Origin: Ophiostoma sp. CBS 140.51
Lineage: Eukaryota; Ascomycota; Sordariomycetes; Ophiostomatales; Ophiostomataceae
Assembly (NCBI GenBank): GCA_029298735.1
Contig: JANSLP010000014.1
Coordinates: forward strand, 1-64,000
Direction of reading: 5' to 3'
DNA: 64,000 nucleotides
Positions 45,363-57,462 of this stretch are shown piece by piece. Under the pieces are notes generated by a model. The model was given only the letters and a program-made list of their open reading frames with translations, searched no databases and was not told where the DNA came from. The stretch's first letter is position 1; each line of letters starts with the position of its first letter. The translations under genes were made by a program, and so were the position numbers.

Positions 45363-46220
45363 AGAAGAGACTATGTGATATTGGAGTTGGACTTTTGGGA
45401 ACGGAACAAAAAACGAACAGAGACGATACAGACGAACAAAAAACATTTGAACGTATAATAGACGTCTCCTCCTTCCGCCGGTGACTCTAACGGGATAAAC
45501 GAGGACAACACGGATGCCAAGACGAACGGTACAGGACTGAAGTCCCGTCCGGAGACGCGGAGACCAATATCGGACGTCGATCTCGGAAGGTTAGACGAAT
45601 GAAATGAGACCAGAAACTTAAAATTACAGTGCCAGCGCGCCAGGAAACCAGCTATAATTGACTGCCAGTCTGAACGAAGAGAATGAAAGAAGAAAAGACG
45701 AAAAAAAAGGAAGAAATGGCACCCAAATACCTCTTCAACTTGCACAATCTTGGACACAAATGCGACTGCGGAAGCGTAGACCCACAATTAAAAAGCATGG
45801 TGCCCACATCCACGCGTGGGACCTCGGAGATCCCTTTTTTTGCCCGCGAAGGTGCGTGAAGATAACCTTGTCCCCCATGTCATTTTGCTCTCCTCGTTGT
45901 ATCCATCAGCTCCAAAACTGCCTCAAAGCGCATTAGTGCAGCACCGAACGCACCTGCCGTTAGAAGTCTCGATAGTTCAAAGAAGGAGAAAGGCGCGCCC
46001 AGCGGTCAATCGCCCCCGAAAGGAAAGTGCGGTTGGACAAACACGCTAGCGCTGCTCCGGGGAACGGCAAGCGCTCCGCTTTGCACTCATTGCTCTTTCT
46101 TCTTTTTTCATGAAACGGTCGACTCCATCTTTTATCTACGTTTTGTCATCCTCACCTTGCATCTTCTATCCTCATTCTTTTCCTCTCCAACTTCTGCCCA
46201 GCAGAATAGTGCCTCCCCCA
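45363..46220. other. Intergenic region upstream of the anion transporter
   Basis: This holds the dehydrogenase 3' region and the transporter promoter. The last 130 bases are C/T-rich in the sense strand. No additional gene is supported. Confidence 0.5.
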
Positions 46221-48416
46221 ATGACTTCACACGCCGCCAGAGACACATTATCGCTCCCTACCGCGCTCCACTCCGGCACTCGCCATTCCAGCACAGCTGC
46301 AGGCATCGGTGCAAGCTCCGGGTCCGGTCCTGGGGCAGGAACAAGTGGGTCCATCGGCTCGTCCCGTGACGGGAACGGCAGCAGCAGCTGGCCCGGACGT
46401 CTGACGTCCTCCTTTCAGCGTCACGCACGCAGTGGCTGGCGACGTGGTGCGCGCGAAGACCACGGAGACAACACAATGGCGTCTTCATCGTCGACGTCCC
46501 GCCCCGTCTGGTGGAAGGTGCATCTCTTCCGTGGCATGGCCAACGACATCCGGCGACGCGCTCCTTTCTACCTGAGCGACTGGGTCGACGCATGGGACTA
46601 CCGCGTGATTCCTGCCACGGTTTACATGTACTTTGCCAACATCCTGCCGGCGCTGGCCTTCTCGCTCGACATGTTCACCAAGACGCACATGCAGTACGGC
46701 GTCAATGAGGTGCTGCTTTCGTCGGTGCTCGGTGCCGTTGTCTTTGCCGTCCTCGCATGCCAGCCTCTTGTGATTGTCGGCGTCACGGGTCCTATCACTG
46801 TCTTCAACTACACAGTCTACGACATCATCTCGCCACGCGGCACCAACTACCTGGCGTTCATGACCTGGATCGGCCTCTGGTCACTTGTGTTCCACTGGAT
46901 TTTGGCCATCACCAACTCCTGCAACTTCCTGCGCTATGTGACGCGTTTCCCTTGCGACATTTTTGGCTTCTACGTTGCCTTTATCTACCTGCAAAAGGGT
47001 ATCCAGGTGCTGTCGCGCCTGGGCGACGCCGAGCCGTTCTACTTATCCATCTTCATCGGTCTCGCAGTCTTCGTCGTCGCTTACATCTGTGGTGAAGTCG
47101 GCCGCGGGAGTCTCTTTACGCATCCAGTGCGTGTCTTCCTCAAGGACTACGGCACGCCCCTCACGGTGATCTTCTTCACGGGCTTTGTGCACATTGGCCG
47201 CATGCGCCAGGTGTCGCTCGAGGTGCTGCCGACCGGCATTGCCTTTGAGCCGACCGATACTGCCCGGAGTTGGCTGGTGCGATTCTGGGACATCAGTGTC
47301 GGCGATGTGTTTTTGGCCATCCCCTTTGCCATCCTGCTGACCATTCTTTTCTACTTTGACCACAACGTGTCATCGCTCATTGCCCAGGGTACCGAGTTCC
47401 CGCTGCGCAAGCCGGCCGGTTTTCACTGGGATCTGTTCCTGCTAGGCCTGACAACGGGCGTCGCCGGCATCCTAGGCCTGCCCTTCCCCAACGGTCTGAT
47501 CCCACAGGCTCCCTTCCATACCGAGTCGTTGTGCGTCACCGAGCTTGTCAAGGACGACGAGAATGAGGCCACAGCAACGCCCACCGCCGGCGGCAGTGCC
47601 GACGACGAGGGTGGCGAGTTCAAGGGCCATCCACGTAACGCCGTCCACGCTCGTGTCACTCATGTCGTCGAACAGCGCGTCTCCAACCTAGCCCAGGGCC
47701 TGTTGACCCTCGGCACCATGACGGGCCCGCTTCTTGTCGTCATCCACCTGATTCCACAGGCTGTTCTGGCTGGCCTCTTCTTTGTCATGGGTATTCAGGC
47801 TCTCGAGGGGAACGGCATCACCGCCAAACTATTGTTTCTTGTCCGTGACGTTTCCCTGACGCCCCGCAGTCACCCGCTTAAACAGCTCTCCCGCGGCCAG
47901 TGGCCCATCTGGGGATTTGTGGCCATTGAGCTGATCGCATTCGGTGCTACTTTTGCCATTACACAGACCGTCGCCGCCGTCGGCTTCCCCGTCTTCATTC
48001 TTCTCCTCATCCCCGTGCGCGCCTGGCTGCTGCCGCGCGTTTTCACCAACGAGGAGCTGTCTACATTAGACGGCCCAACTGCAAGCCCTTTCACGATGGA
48101 GAGTGTGGGCGGCAACTATGGCGACGAGAAGCTGCAACAGCAGCAGGAGGGTGCACCGCGCACTGGCGGCTTGTTTGACGACAGTGGCATGGCCACGGTT
48201 GTGCCGAGTGAGGACCCCTCGGCCAGCAACTTGCGGAGCCGCAGTCGTGAAGATCTGGCCGAACTCGGTGAGGGTAGTGGCGAAAATGGTACGGTTGTCA
48301 TCGAGATGCAGCCGACAGGTGGTGCGGTGCCGGCATCGCCATCACGGACGGGCATCCACAACCGGCGTGGCCAACAAGGTAGCGTCGGTAGCGGCAGTGG
48401 AAGCCGTGGGCGGTAG
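46221..48416 (+). CDS. Bor1-like borate/bicarbonate (SLC4-type) anion transporter
   Basis: One exon of 731 residues from the ATG at 46221. An upstream in-frame ATG at 46110 would add 37 residues of unlikely leader sequence. A Ser/Gly-rich cytoplasmic N-terminus of about 90 residues precedes the membrane domain. That domain begins LFRGMANDIRRRAPFYLSDW and has about a dozen hydrophobic segments, including the SLC4 signature ACQPLVIVGVTGPITVFNYT and the PIWGFVAIELIAFG region. A hydrophilic loop with acidic residues (about 440-480) interrupts the domain. The tail after about residue 610 is Ser/Gly/Gln-rich and disordered. Yeast Bor1 exports borate across the plasma membrane, so borate or bicarbonate exchange at the plasma or vacuolar membrane is inferred. 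The substrate cannot be decided here. Confidence 0.92.
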   Translation: MTSHAARDTLSLPTALHSGTRHSSTAAGIGASSGSGPGAGTSGSIGSSRDGNGSSSWPGRLTSSFQRHARSGWRRGAREDHGDNTMASSSSTSRPVWWKVHLFRGMANDIRRRAPFYLSDWVDAWDYRVIPATVYMYFANILPALAFSLDMFTKTHMQYGVNEVLLSSVLGAVVFAVLACQPLVIVGVTGPITVFNYTVYDIISPRGTNYLAFMTWIGLWSLVFHWILAITNSCNFLRYVTRFPCDIFGFYVAFIYLQKGIQVLSRLGDAEPFYLSIFIGLAVFVVAYICGEVGRGSLFTHPVRVFLKDYGTPLTVIFFTGFVHIGRMRQVSLEVLPTGIAFEPTDTARSWLVRFWDISVGDVFLAIPFAILLTILFYFDHNVSSLIAQGTEFPLRKPAGFHWDLFLLGLTTGVAGILGLPFPNGLIPQAPFHTESLCVTELVKDDENEATATPTAGGSADDEGGEFKGHPRNAVHARVTHVVEQRVSNLAQGLLTLGTMTGPLLVVIHLIPQAVLAGLFFVMGIQALEGNGITAKLLFLVRDVSLTPRSHPLKQLSRGQWPIWGFVAIELIAFGATFAITQTVAAVGFPVFILLLIPVRAWLLPRVFTNEELSTLDGPTASPFTMESVGGNYGDEKLQQQQEGAPRTGGLFDDSGMATVVPSEDPSASNLRSRSREDLAELGEGSGENGTVVIEMQPTGGAVPASPSRTGIHNRRGQQGSVGSGSGSRGR

Positions 48417-51400
48417 AGGGAGTGTTTGATACCATATTCGTTTTGTCTTCTGTTCGAGACGCCTTTCTAAGTATATTTGGATTTGTTTTTCTTGCTTTTC
48501 CAAATTGGCACATCACAACATACATTCATAGAGCTGGATAGACGTACATGTTTAGAGAGATAGGACCAGACGGTGATAGATCCTACAAGTCTGTACCCCT
48601 TCATCTCGCTCAAATATACATCTTTTTCGATTCTTTCCACCCTGCTTGTAAGCTTTTTGACTTGCATGTCTTTTTGCGAATGTAGGCAATATTGTGGTCT
48701 TTTATCTGGAGGGTCACTGTTGGGCCCAAGTGTCCAATTACGAGATTATCAAGCAAACAAAGGAGCAGCCACAAAAACCTTCAAATGTGCAGATATAAAC
48801 AAGATATAAACACCAGATATACGAGCAACACCGTCAAACACGCGAGAGTAAACATATTTAAAGTGTGCAGTCAAGATAGATAGGCCTGGGGTAACGAGGC
48901 TGTGGCCTATAACTGTGTGATCCCTTGCCTATCGCGGAAAATATAAGAAGGCAGATGTTGAGATGACCAAGATTATCGAAATTGGTGATTAATTGAAAAT
49001 AATTTGTGATAGGCCCCCCCGAAAGGCGTAAAATTGCCAACCAATCTGAAGAATCGGCCAACAGAAGATATCAAAAGCATGAATGATCGTGTTTAAAGAG
49101 GACGATGCCGCTGTTGCTGGCATACTGCGTTTTCGATACCCTTTTTTGAGTCTCCAAGAACCGAAGGCCACGCACGCTTACCGAGACTTATGGACAATAA
49201 AAAAATCGAGCAAAAAATAAACAACATGTCAAAGAAAGTGAGTGGACATCCAGACCTCTCCTTCATCCCGAAAGGACCTTCTTCATGTGATACCCATCGC
49301 ATCGACTTCATCGGTGGCCTCGCGTCCGTTACGAAAACGATCACCGTTTTGAGCGTCGACATTCCCTGTACAAAGTACAAGTACATGAAGATCTGGCCAC
49401 CGTTTTGATCACCCAGTGCCAAATATACGGCCACGCCCCCTCTTGACAAGGCAGCCGACTTTGCTTTCTTGCCTTGCAGCTGCTGGCTTCCTCCCGGATT
49501 TGGCTCGATGCCCGAAGACTGGCCCAGACACTCGTCCACGCGAGGCGACATGCAAAATTGACGCCCACTACATCGCAGAATCCGCTTCTTGTCATGTAGT
49601 GAGGCGGCAAAGGTACTGTTTGCACATCTGAGGGGTGATTCTCCGACGCACTGAATGGGGCTTATTCGCCGAGTCGAGACATGCGTCTTGAAACCTGGGT
49701 GTCGGCAGCGATCTCGTTCATGCCACGAAGGACATCGGTAGGCGCCGGCATGAAAATCAGCGAGCATCTAAACAGATGACGCGTGGACAGATAATGGCCG
49801 GGTCTCACATATTGTGAGATCATGTAACGGCTGGGCCATTTAATGTTGTCGTTTTGACTTGGCCTGATTTCGGCCTTTTGAGTCCAACAGTGAAGAGAAG
49901 GTGTCTCCAAGTGTCTGGTCTATTATCCCTAACACCGCCTGCCATGAAAGTTGCGTTGTGATGAGCAAGGGACAGGAGCTTTGGATATCAATGACAGCCC
50001 CATCACCTGCTGGTCGTCGCCGAGTCTACCCACTTGTAGGCACGGGGCCTTTTAGGCAGAAATGATCATGCAGATGCAAGGCCCAGGGCACGACAGACTT
50101 GACCTATCCTGGCTTGTCTTGAGGCGAGGTTTGGTGATCCCCTTTCGTTTTCAGCTCTTGGCCGGTCGCCGCCTTTGCAATCTAGACAAGACAGGATGTT
50201 TGTTAGCGAGCCGGTGGCGGCGCAAACGACAAAAAGGTTAGCGGAGGCAATAAATGAGAGTTGTGAGCAGGAGGCAAGCCTGGTTTTTTGGGGGGGAGGG
50301 GGGGAGGGGGGGTTTTTCGCTCCCTTCACTCAACCCGTTTCGGCAGTTTTCGACTTTATCCAAATGAAGCCGCAAGTCTCTGTGCGCATGTGGTGGGCAC
50401 TCGCAATAACAGGGGAGTGCTTTTCCGTCAATAAAGAGCACATGGCACTCGAAAATGGATGCCGTGAATCGAGTGCCATACTTATGTGGCTGGTGGCTAG
50501 TGGAGATTTATTGTCAACAAGGGAAAACAATTTGAGAGTACTCTTCGTATGAAAGAAGACATGTATTAGAAAGAGACTAAAAGGCCTTTTGAGGGTTTGT
50601 TCTCTATGTTTTATACTCTCGAGAAAATGGTATAGAAAGGTCAGAGTAAAATAAAGGCGACCGCCTGACTTCGAGCTATGATTTGAGACAGTCGAATACG
50701 ACGCCAGGCGGGTGATGCAGCACGGGGCGCGCTGATAAGCAAAAGAAAAAAATACTTGCCTCTCTCGAAGAGATATGTGAAGTTGAATGAGAAAAACGAG
50801 AGAAGACGAAAGAAAAAGAAAATAGATTGAGGTTGTCAAAAGCAGGCCTGCCTTCCGTTTTGGGACTTGCGATCACGGCTCTTTCTTGTTTTGGACACAG
50901 CAATGTAACATCAAAACTTTTGTTCTCTGTTTTATCCCGTCCCTTTGTGCATCATTCTGGTTTCGTGCCTCTTCTTGGTCTCTTAAATCTCGTCTCTCCA
51001 CTTTCCCGCATCTTAAGAGACGCGTTAAGAGTGCTCTTCCACCTGGTTTTGTGATGAGGCTGTCCATGGCCGTCGTGTTGAGAAGACCCACATTTACAAA
51101 GTTGACCAATCATGAAGCACTATTTTTGCCTAATAGCGGGTTCACCCCGATGCAGCCACTCTTTCGTAAACACCCCTTTTCGACTTTGGACATCACAGCT
51201 GTCTGAGGAACACAAGCTCAGCATATATTAATCATTTTTGACTGGCTTTCCAAAAAGAGCGAACATTTAGGTGAGGCTTGACATCCTGCACCAACACACA
51301 CGATGCCATAATCGGGGCCTGTTGGTTACTTGCAACTCAGCTCGTGGCTATGACCTCTATTAGTTGTTGGTGATGCCTCGATGACTATGCATGTAAGACT

Positions 51401-51595
51401 AGTTTGAACAGCTGATCGTGCTCTGTCACATGGTCGTGATTTATCTAAAATGGGTGTTAACTTTGTTTCTCTATCGAAAACTTTGTGAAGCTCCTGTATA
51501 TCTTTCATCTTTCACCTTTTATCTTTCACCTTTTTTACCCTTCAACTCTCATCTCCCATTTTATCGACCTCAAACCACCCACTGCTCTTTGCAAG
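48417..51595. other. Gene-poor intergenic region upstream of the broken gene
   Basis: No supported gene. A 224-residue minus-strand frame (49093-49767) lacks a recognisable motif or conserved-looking core and is not called. A striking guanine repeat at 50290-50312 is listed separately. The end (about 51490-51595) is C/T-rich and resembles a fungal leader for the next unit. Confidence 0.5.
50290..50312 (+). repeat. Guanine heptad repeat, G7-A-G7-A-G7
   Basis: Three runs of exactly seven guanines are separated by single adenines and flanked by T runs on both sides (TTTTTT before, TTTTT after). Each G7 could supply more than one G3 tract, so the plus strand may form a G-quadruplex. Confidence 0.85.
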
Positions 51596-52764
51596 ATGTC
51601 GATGCAAGACACCCTCCTGGTCGATGATAGCTGCAGCACTGCAAGCACGGATGCGACAATGATTGCAACTACAGCTGCGGCCTCAACGACTGCTACATAC
51701 ACCAAAAACATCGACAACTCGCTCTACACGCCTATTCAGGTCCCTGAGACTACCTTGCCGTACACCGACAACATTGGCAATGATACGACAGATGCGAGCA
51801 GTTGTACATCGATATGGAAGAGCCTACCACTAGCGTGCTGATCCACGCCGCTTGCCGTCTCCACGCCGCTGCAGAGTTTACAACGAATGCTTTCCAGACA
51901 CTCATCTATCGATGAACCGGCCTTACTCCTAAAGAAGCCGCAACAGCGGTTCTCTTGTACGAACTCCCGGATCTTATCAAGAATCCTCTACCAAAGGACA
52001 CTAGTTAGGATATTTTGTAGAGACAGGGTGCAATGATGCTTCAGACGTTGCTCAAGGCCACATAGCTCCTGGTTACTGCTACTGGTACCACAGCAGGTAT
52101 GGCTATAGATTCTCGCCCGCTTGCCTTGTCGTATGGACTGTTGTCGCCATTATCAGCGTTAGAGTCGAAGAAAACTGCCGCTACCTTCTCCGACTTTACG
52201 GGCGGTGCGACCATGAATACTGTGGGAAAGGGCACGGGCGACTTACTGACATCACTAAAGGGCATGTTCAAGCCTCTCTATCTTGCATTGGGTCCTACTG
52301 GTACGCGTAAACCGTTTCAAACGGCGGTGGCTGTAGAAGCAAGCAATAGTCTCATCAAGGCTGGCAAATATGCCGCTCTTGCTCGGGACCGGGCCCATGC
52401 ATTTTCAGCGACGTCGTCAAACCCAAACGCGGAGTGGACAAAAGAAAAAATAACAGCGGAGGCAAGGCGGGTTATTCAAATAATGATCAACACTGCACTA
52501 GCCAACGCAATAGAGGACGCGGCTGCAAGCACACTGCAAGCAATAGAACTTGCCTCGTTACTTACAAAATGGCGGCGGCCATCACCAATCACTGCGGCCA
52601 TGTCCTCTATGGTTGGTCGAGTCTTTGGACGGAAAAGGGGAACCCCAGACGAGGTGGACAACGAAATTCTGAAGCAGGCACGAGGCGCCTGTAAACAAGG
52701 GATTGCAGCCATTAAGAGAGCAAAAATGCCAGCTACACCACCAACTACACAAACCATGCAGTAG
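51596..52764 (+). pseudogene. Broken gene of unknown family
   Basis: A C/T-rich leader precedes an ATG at 51596. The first frame runs 81 codons to a TGA at 51839, with Thr/Ala/Asp-rich sequence. The following coding sequence lies in another frame, entered near 51814 (MEEPTTSVLIHAACRLHAAA). It stays protein-like up to 52764 despite four in-frame stops: TGA at 51913 and TAG at 52006, 52018 and 52063. The last 221 codons (52099-52764) are uninterrupted and predict an Ala-rich helical protein ending in a basic, Pro/Thr-rich tail. Neither part is recognised. A spliced gene is the alternative: a donor GTACAT at 51805 and the CAG just before 52097 would skip all stops and join in frame (SSC-MAIDSRP). 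The skipped stretch reads like protein, which favours decay over an intron. Confidence 0.5.
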
Positions 52765-54478
52765 ATGGCAGGCAGGAACCGTTCTATGGTTCTTTTTATT
52801 GATTTATCCGATCTTGGACTCCCCGGATAACTATCAGGCCGCCTCAGCACCAGCCACTCACCACTTTTATATCCCGATTCTTGTTTATCTATTTATTATT
52901 CTTGTTTACTGTGCCGCCCGCACCTCCCCACTGGAGACTCCAGACAACCGTTTCCGGGTAATAAAGTACTCAGGCAAACATAGTTGTGCCACAGAAGAGG
53001 ACGTCGTATCAGGACTGTGTTATTGTATATATCACATAGAATCGGTTTTCTTCCCCTAGTTACTTTTATCAAAATATCTCTACTTTTGGTTTTTCGAGCA
53101 CTGGGAACCTTTGAACCTTTTGGACATGCAGCCAGTGACAGCTCTTCGGTAGACTCGGTGCCGTGAAGATGACCGATAACAGCGAATGCGACAGTGGCTC
53201 GCATTCCATTCGAGGCTCTGTGGCCGTGCTATCACACGCATCTCACTTCTCGGTGCCTTATCCTATTTTCCTACCTCTCTACTCCTCTGGGCCAACCATT
53301 TACGAGCAGAAGCCATCTTTCCTTCCATCACCTGCTGTAATTTACTGAGTTGTTGTTAGCTGCTAAGCTTTGCAGGCGAATGGTATGCACCGAACTATTG
53401 TGCGCATTGGGTCACAGGGTACGTACGCATAGAGGTACAGAGGGACAGAAGACACTGCAGAGTGGGTACGTGGAAGCGGACAACAGTGTACAAGGCAAAA
53501 AAATTTCCGCTGCAGTGCGATGTGAGAGCGGGCACTGCTTTTCCCTTGTCTTCTTTTTGAGCGCCGTCCCACTGCCATCCGACAAAAAGATAAAACGACA
53601 AGAAATGCTCCAACGGCACCGCATGACACGCGCATGTGGTTACAGTGCATATTGTGGAAAAATAAAAAAAGGAGGAGAGGATAAGAGAGGCAGAAGGATA
53701 GTGTGTTGGTCTCAATAAAAATAAGAAAATTCTCGTGTCCTGTCGGCAGCTGGCGACTTTCAGCCTCACTTTCAAATATATTTTTGGACACTAATAGCAA
53801 CCTTATTCTGATAAGTATGATTTGAAGGTTTGAATATCTGAGCTATATGAACGAGATGGGAGGAGAGAAAGTGGTAGATAAGTAAGGTGAATCGCAATCT
53901 TGTCGTAGTTGGAGGCGTATATATGGGCAACGAAGCAGTAGAAGAGATCGTAGGTCGAACAGAAAAAAATCATTAAAGCAGCAACAAAAGATACCGAACC
54001 GAATAAAAAAACGAAAAAAAAACGAAGGGTATTGTCCTGTGTTTAAAAAAGTAATGGAAACCAATGTGAGCAAGCGAGGGAAAGAAGCGAAGAGAACAAG
54101 ACCGTTGTTGAAAAGAGGCAAACAAACTGAAAAAAAGGAGGCAAAGTACGCAGAAAGAAACCACGCCAAAAAATATAAACAAACACCTGTCTGACCTTAT
54201 CCTGTCCGTATAAAAAGATAAGTAGGTGGTAATAAACCATAAAAACGAATGACTGAGAAAAGAACGCTCGCCGGCCGCCGCAATCATCATTTTTGCGAAA
54301 CATTGTCAGAAAACGAGGATGGAAAAAAAAAAAATGGAAGACAGGACACAAAATAGGCCATCACTAAACACCCACACTCCTGAAACACACACAAGGAAAA
54401 TGAACGCCGCCGCCTTGCCACCTCTTTTTTGTCGTCATTCTTCGTTTTTATAAAAGGTTTCTGTTCATATATCGTCGT
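52765..54478. other. Intergenic region, 3' side of the homeobox gene
   Basis: There is ordinary sequence to about 53780. After that it is AT-rich with several A runs (about 53940-54340), consistent with the 3' UTR and termination region of the minus-strand homeobox gene. Frames here are short and unconvincing. Confidence 0.5.
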
Positions 54479-57462
54479 TTATGCCGCGCTGCCATAAACG
54501 TTGGTGCCCGTATTCGAGCCGGTTGTGAAGCTGTGCTTGCGCTTGAGGCCGTCGAGACTGGAACTGGTGTCGGTCGGTGAAGTGGAAAAGTCGGTAGCCG
54601 CGGTGCCTGTGCCAATTGTCGTCGCTGTTGTTGTCGTCGATGCTGTTGTGCCGCCCGTGTTGCTTCGATCGAGGCTACTGCCGATGGATGACGACGTGTG
54701 GTGGCCTAAGCCTGTGCCGTATGGCGAGGCTCGTCCCCCACTCGTATTGTTGCTGAGCGCCGCGATAGAAGTGGCTGAGATCGAGGCCGACGCAGCGCCC
54801 GAGGTACCCACACCAGCTCCTAGAAAGGCTTGTGAAAAGTCGTGAGGCGGCGCGAGTGGGGCACTCATCTGTGGCATCGAAGAGTAGTCCGTGATGCCGC
54901 CGTTAGACATTGAAGATGTCGACCCTGCCCGGTAGCCCACACCATTACCCGCCCCCGTGCGAGACACTGCTGAAGACATGCTAAAGTCGAGTGGTGCAGT
55001 CAGCGGTGCTGACGTAGGAAAGTTATTCGAAGCATAACTCGTGGCGTAGCTGGTGGCGTAGCCGGACGACGAGACAAGGCCGTTCAGACTACCCATTTGC
55101 TGTTGTTGGCGCGGCGTTCCTGCGGTCGGCGACAGTGCTCCTGCGGCGGTACTGACACTGCGGTACGGCGAGCCACTACCCATGCTCCCGGCTCCCACAC
55201 TGGTTGTGCGTAGATCAAGGGCCAAGGGCAGTGTAGCTGAAGCGGCGCGGAGGCGCGAGGTGCGGTTCTGATTGCTGTTGGCTGCTGCTTGCAAAGCTGG
55301 AGACGTTTGGTAACCCGGATAGGCCATGTGCGTCGGTGAATGGACGGTAGAGCCTTCCTACATTGTCAGTTGACGGGGTGTCCTCGGGACTTAAGGAAAA
55401 CAAGAGGGGGATGAACCTACCAGAATACGAATCGTAGCCACCGAGGCCGGCGGATGAAGAGCCGTTGCCAAGCCCGTCTGAGGGATAGAGAGATGAGCGG
55501 CCAGGGCTGGTGCTTCCTGCGCCGCCCGTTGCACTGCCATGATGGTAGTTGCTGTAATCAAGCGTTTCGCCTTTCCAAGAGATGCTAGACCGCAACGGGG
55601 ACTGTAAATTGTCGGAGCGCGATCGCGACACGGCTTCGCGGAGTTGCAGTGGCTGCAGAGGGCGGATGTGGTGGCGCTGGTGGGAAGACTGCTGGGACTG
55701 GCCCTGCTGGTTTTGATTTTGGTTACCATCGAGACCACTGCCAGTGCTTTGGCGCGTGTATGGAATCGACGTGCGCGGGCTCATGCCGGAACCACTTCCG
55801 GATGTCGTTGTAGCTCCGGCCACGCCGGACGAGAGACTCGAGTAGCTGCCGTAGCGGTGGTCGGTGTTAGATCCCGGGGAAAGTGGCGACAAAATATCCG
55901 AGCTACCCATACCACTCGTGGCTGCCGAGCCGAATCCAATGTTCCCGAATCCGGGACTCAGTCCAGTCGGCGACAGGTGGTGGCTGTGGTGGCTATGTTG
56001 AAGGTGTGAGTGTTGCTGATGCTGTGAATGCTGGCCTTGATCGTCTCCACCGCTAGTGTTGGTGCCATCGTTGCGTCGCACGTCGACCATCAGGGGGCGC
56101 ATCATGTGGTCGGAGTAGGATGAGGCCGCTGCTGCTGCTGCCGCTGCTGCCGCACCATAGTCGACAGGTGAGGCCATTGGCGTACCGAGACCGTGGACAG
56201 CTCCATAAGGCGAGTGCAAAGCCTGCACATTGTCAAAGTCGTCGGGCACGGCGCGCATCTTGATCATGCGCTCGCGGTCGTCGGCTGCAAGGCGCTTGAT
56301 TTTTGCGCGACTGTATGGTTAGAGAGGTTGCGTAGCGTTTTGGTTTTCTTGTTTCCTCTAAAATATTTATAACTTACCGGTTCTGGAACCACACTTGCAC
56401 CTGGCGTGGGCTCAAGCCTGGAATTTGGCGCGACAAGCGTTCGCGATGTGCAGCATCCGGATGGGGCTGCTTGGCAAATTCGCTCATAAGGAAACGAGTT
56501 TGTTGATGTGTGAGGCTAGGAGAAGTTAGCAGGCCATCTCGAGGCAAACATAATGTCCTAATACACAAACTGTGCGCCACCTACCGAAACCGTTTCATCT
56601 TCCGCCGTTGTGCCGTTCGCTCGGCTGCCGTTTGTGCTGGTGCCGGAACCCCTTCTCCTTCGCCAGCCTCGCCCATCTCCTCATCGTCAATCAGATCATC
56701 GTCATCCTCCTTGAGCCCAGAGCTGTCCTCGGCGCCACTGGCGGCTGAAAGAATGTCTGGTTGATGTTGCTGGAGAACTGAGGAGAGTGGGTTTGCCGTC
56801 ATGGAAACAACGTCGCTGCCCGCTACACCGCTGTGGCCGTTGTGGGTGTGCTGGCCATAGTGATGCTGGTTATGCTGGTGGTGTTCGCTCGCAGCCGTAG
56901 TCGGCGTGGGCGGTGTCTTGCCGCCGAGGTTGTGTGGTGTTGCTGTCGTCTGCGATGCTCCGCTGACAGAATGTTGGCGCAGGCCAAGAGGGTCGATGCT
57001 GCGACGATGGTGAAGGCCCAGAGGTGATGTACCAGCGTTGAGAGATGAATCATCCTTGATGCTACCGTTGCCGCTGCCGTCACCGTTGGTGCCTGTTGAT
57101 GGCCGAGTTTGCGTCTGGCCGCCGGTGTTGGTAACACCATTGATTGTGGTGCTTGTCCCGCTGTTCGTTGTTGAATCTACAGCTCCGCCTGATCCGGAGC
57201 CGCCGCCCCCACTGCCGCCGCTTCCGTTCACATGGTCGTAGGCCTGTGCGGCAAAAATGGGCTCCGCCGGCGGCAAGAAAGAGTACTGGCCCGACCACTC
57301 AGTGGCGGCGTTGGACAGCGGCGTCTCGAAACCCGTGTTCGACATGCGTGTACCGGGACTGGACGGCGAGGATTTTAGAGAGAGCGCGGACGAGGATGTC
57401 TCTAGCTTGCTAAAAGACCAAGGATGGCTCAGTTCCGTATCGCTGCGTCGGGTAGCGAGCAT
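54479..57462 (-). CDS. Homeodomain transcription factor
   Basis: Four exons, 57462-56585, 56515-56378, 56310-55421 and 55353-54479, give 926 residues. Donors are GTAGGT, GTAAGT and GTAGGT, and frames join cleanly. The homeodomain (about 287-348) is spread over three exons: MKRFR, then LTHQQTRFLMSEFAKQPHPD through QVQVWFQN, then RRAKIKRLAADDRERM. WFQNR (335-339) is the helix-3 DNA-contact motif. The N-terminal 280 residues are Ser/Gly/Thr-rich with His and acidic runs, and the C-terminal 580 are low-complexity Ser/Gly/Ala. It is a nuclear regulator. Fungal homeobox genes of this kind control conidiation and fruiting, but no specific orthologue is assigned. The last intron has two AG acceptors four bases apart (exon start 55357 or 55353). 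Only the second keeps the long frame open. The ATG at 57462 begins MLATRRSDTELSHPW. Confidence 0.9.

Noticed and set aside
46110..46220. Upstream ATG extending the anion transporter by 37 residues
   Set aside because: The extension is translated pyrimidine-rich leader. The ATG at 46221 has a better context and a normal hydrophilic N-terminus.
49093..49767. 224-residue minus-strand frame in a gene-poor region
   Set aside because: It has no recognisable domain and no leader-like sequence upstream. It could still be checked by RNA data, but I would not call it.
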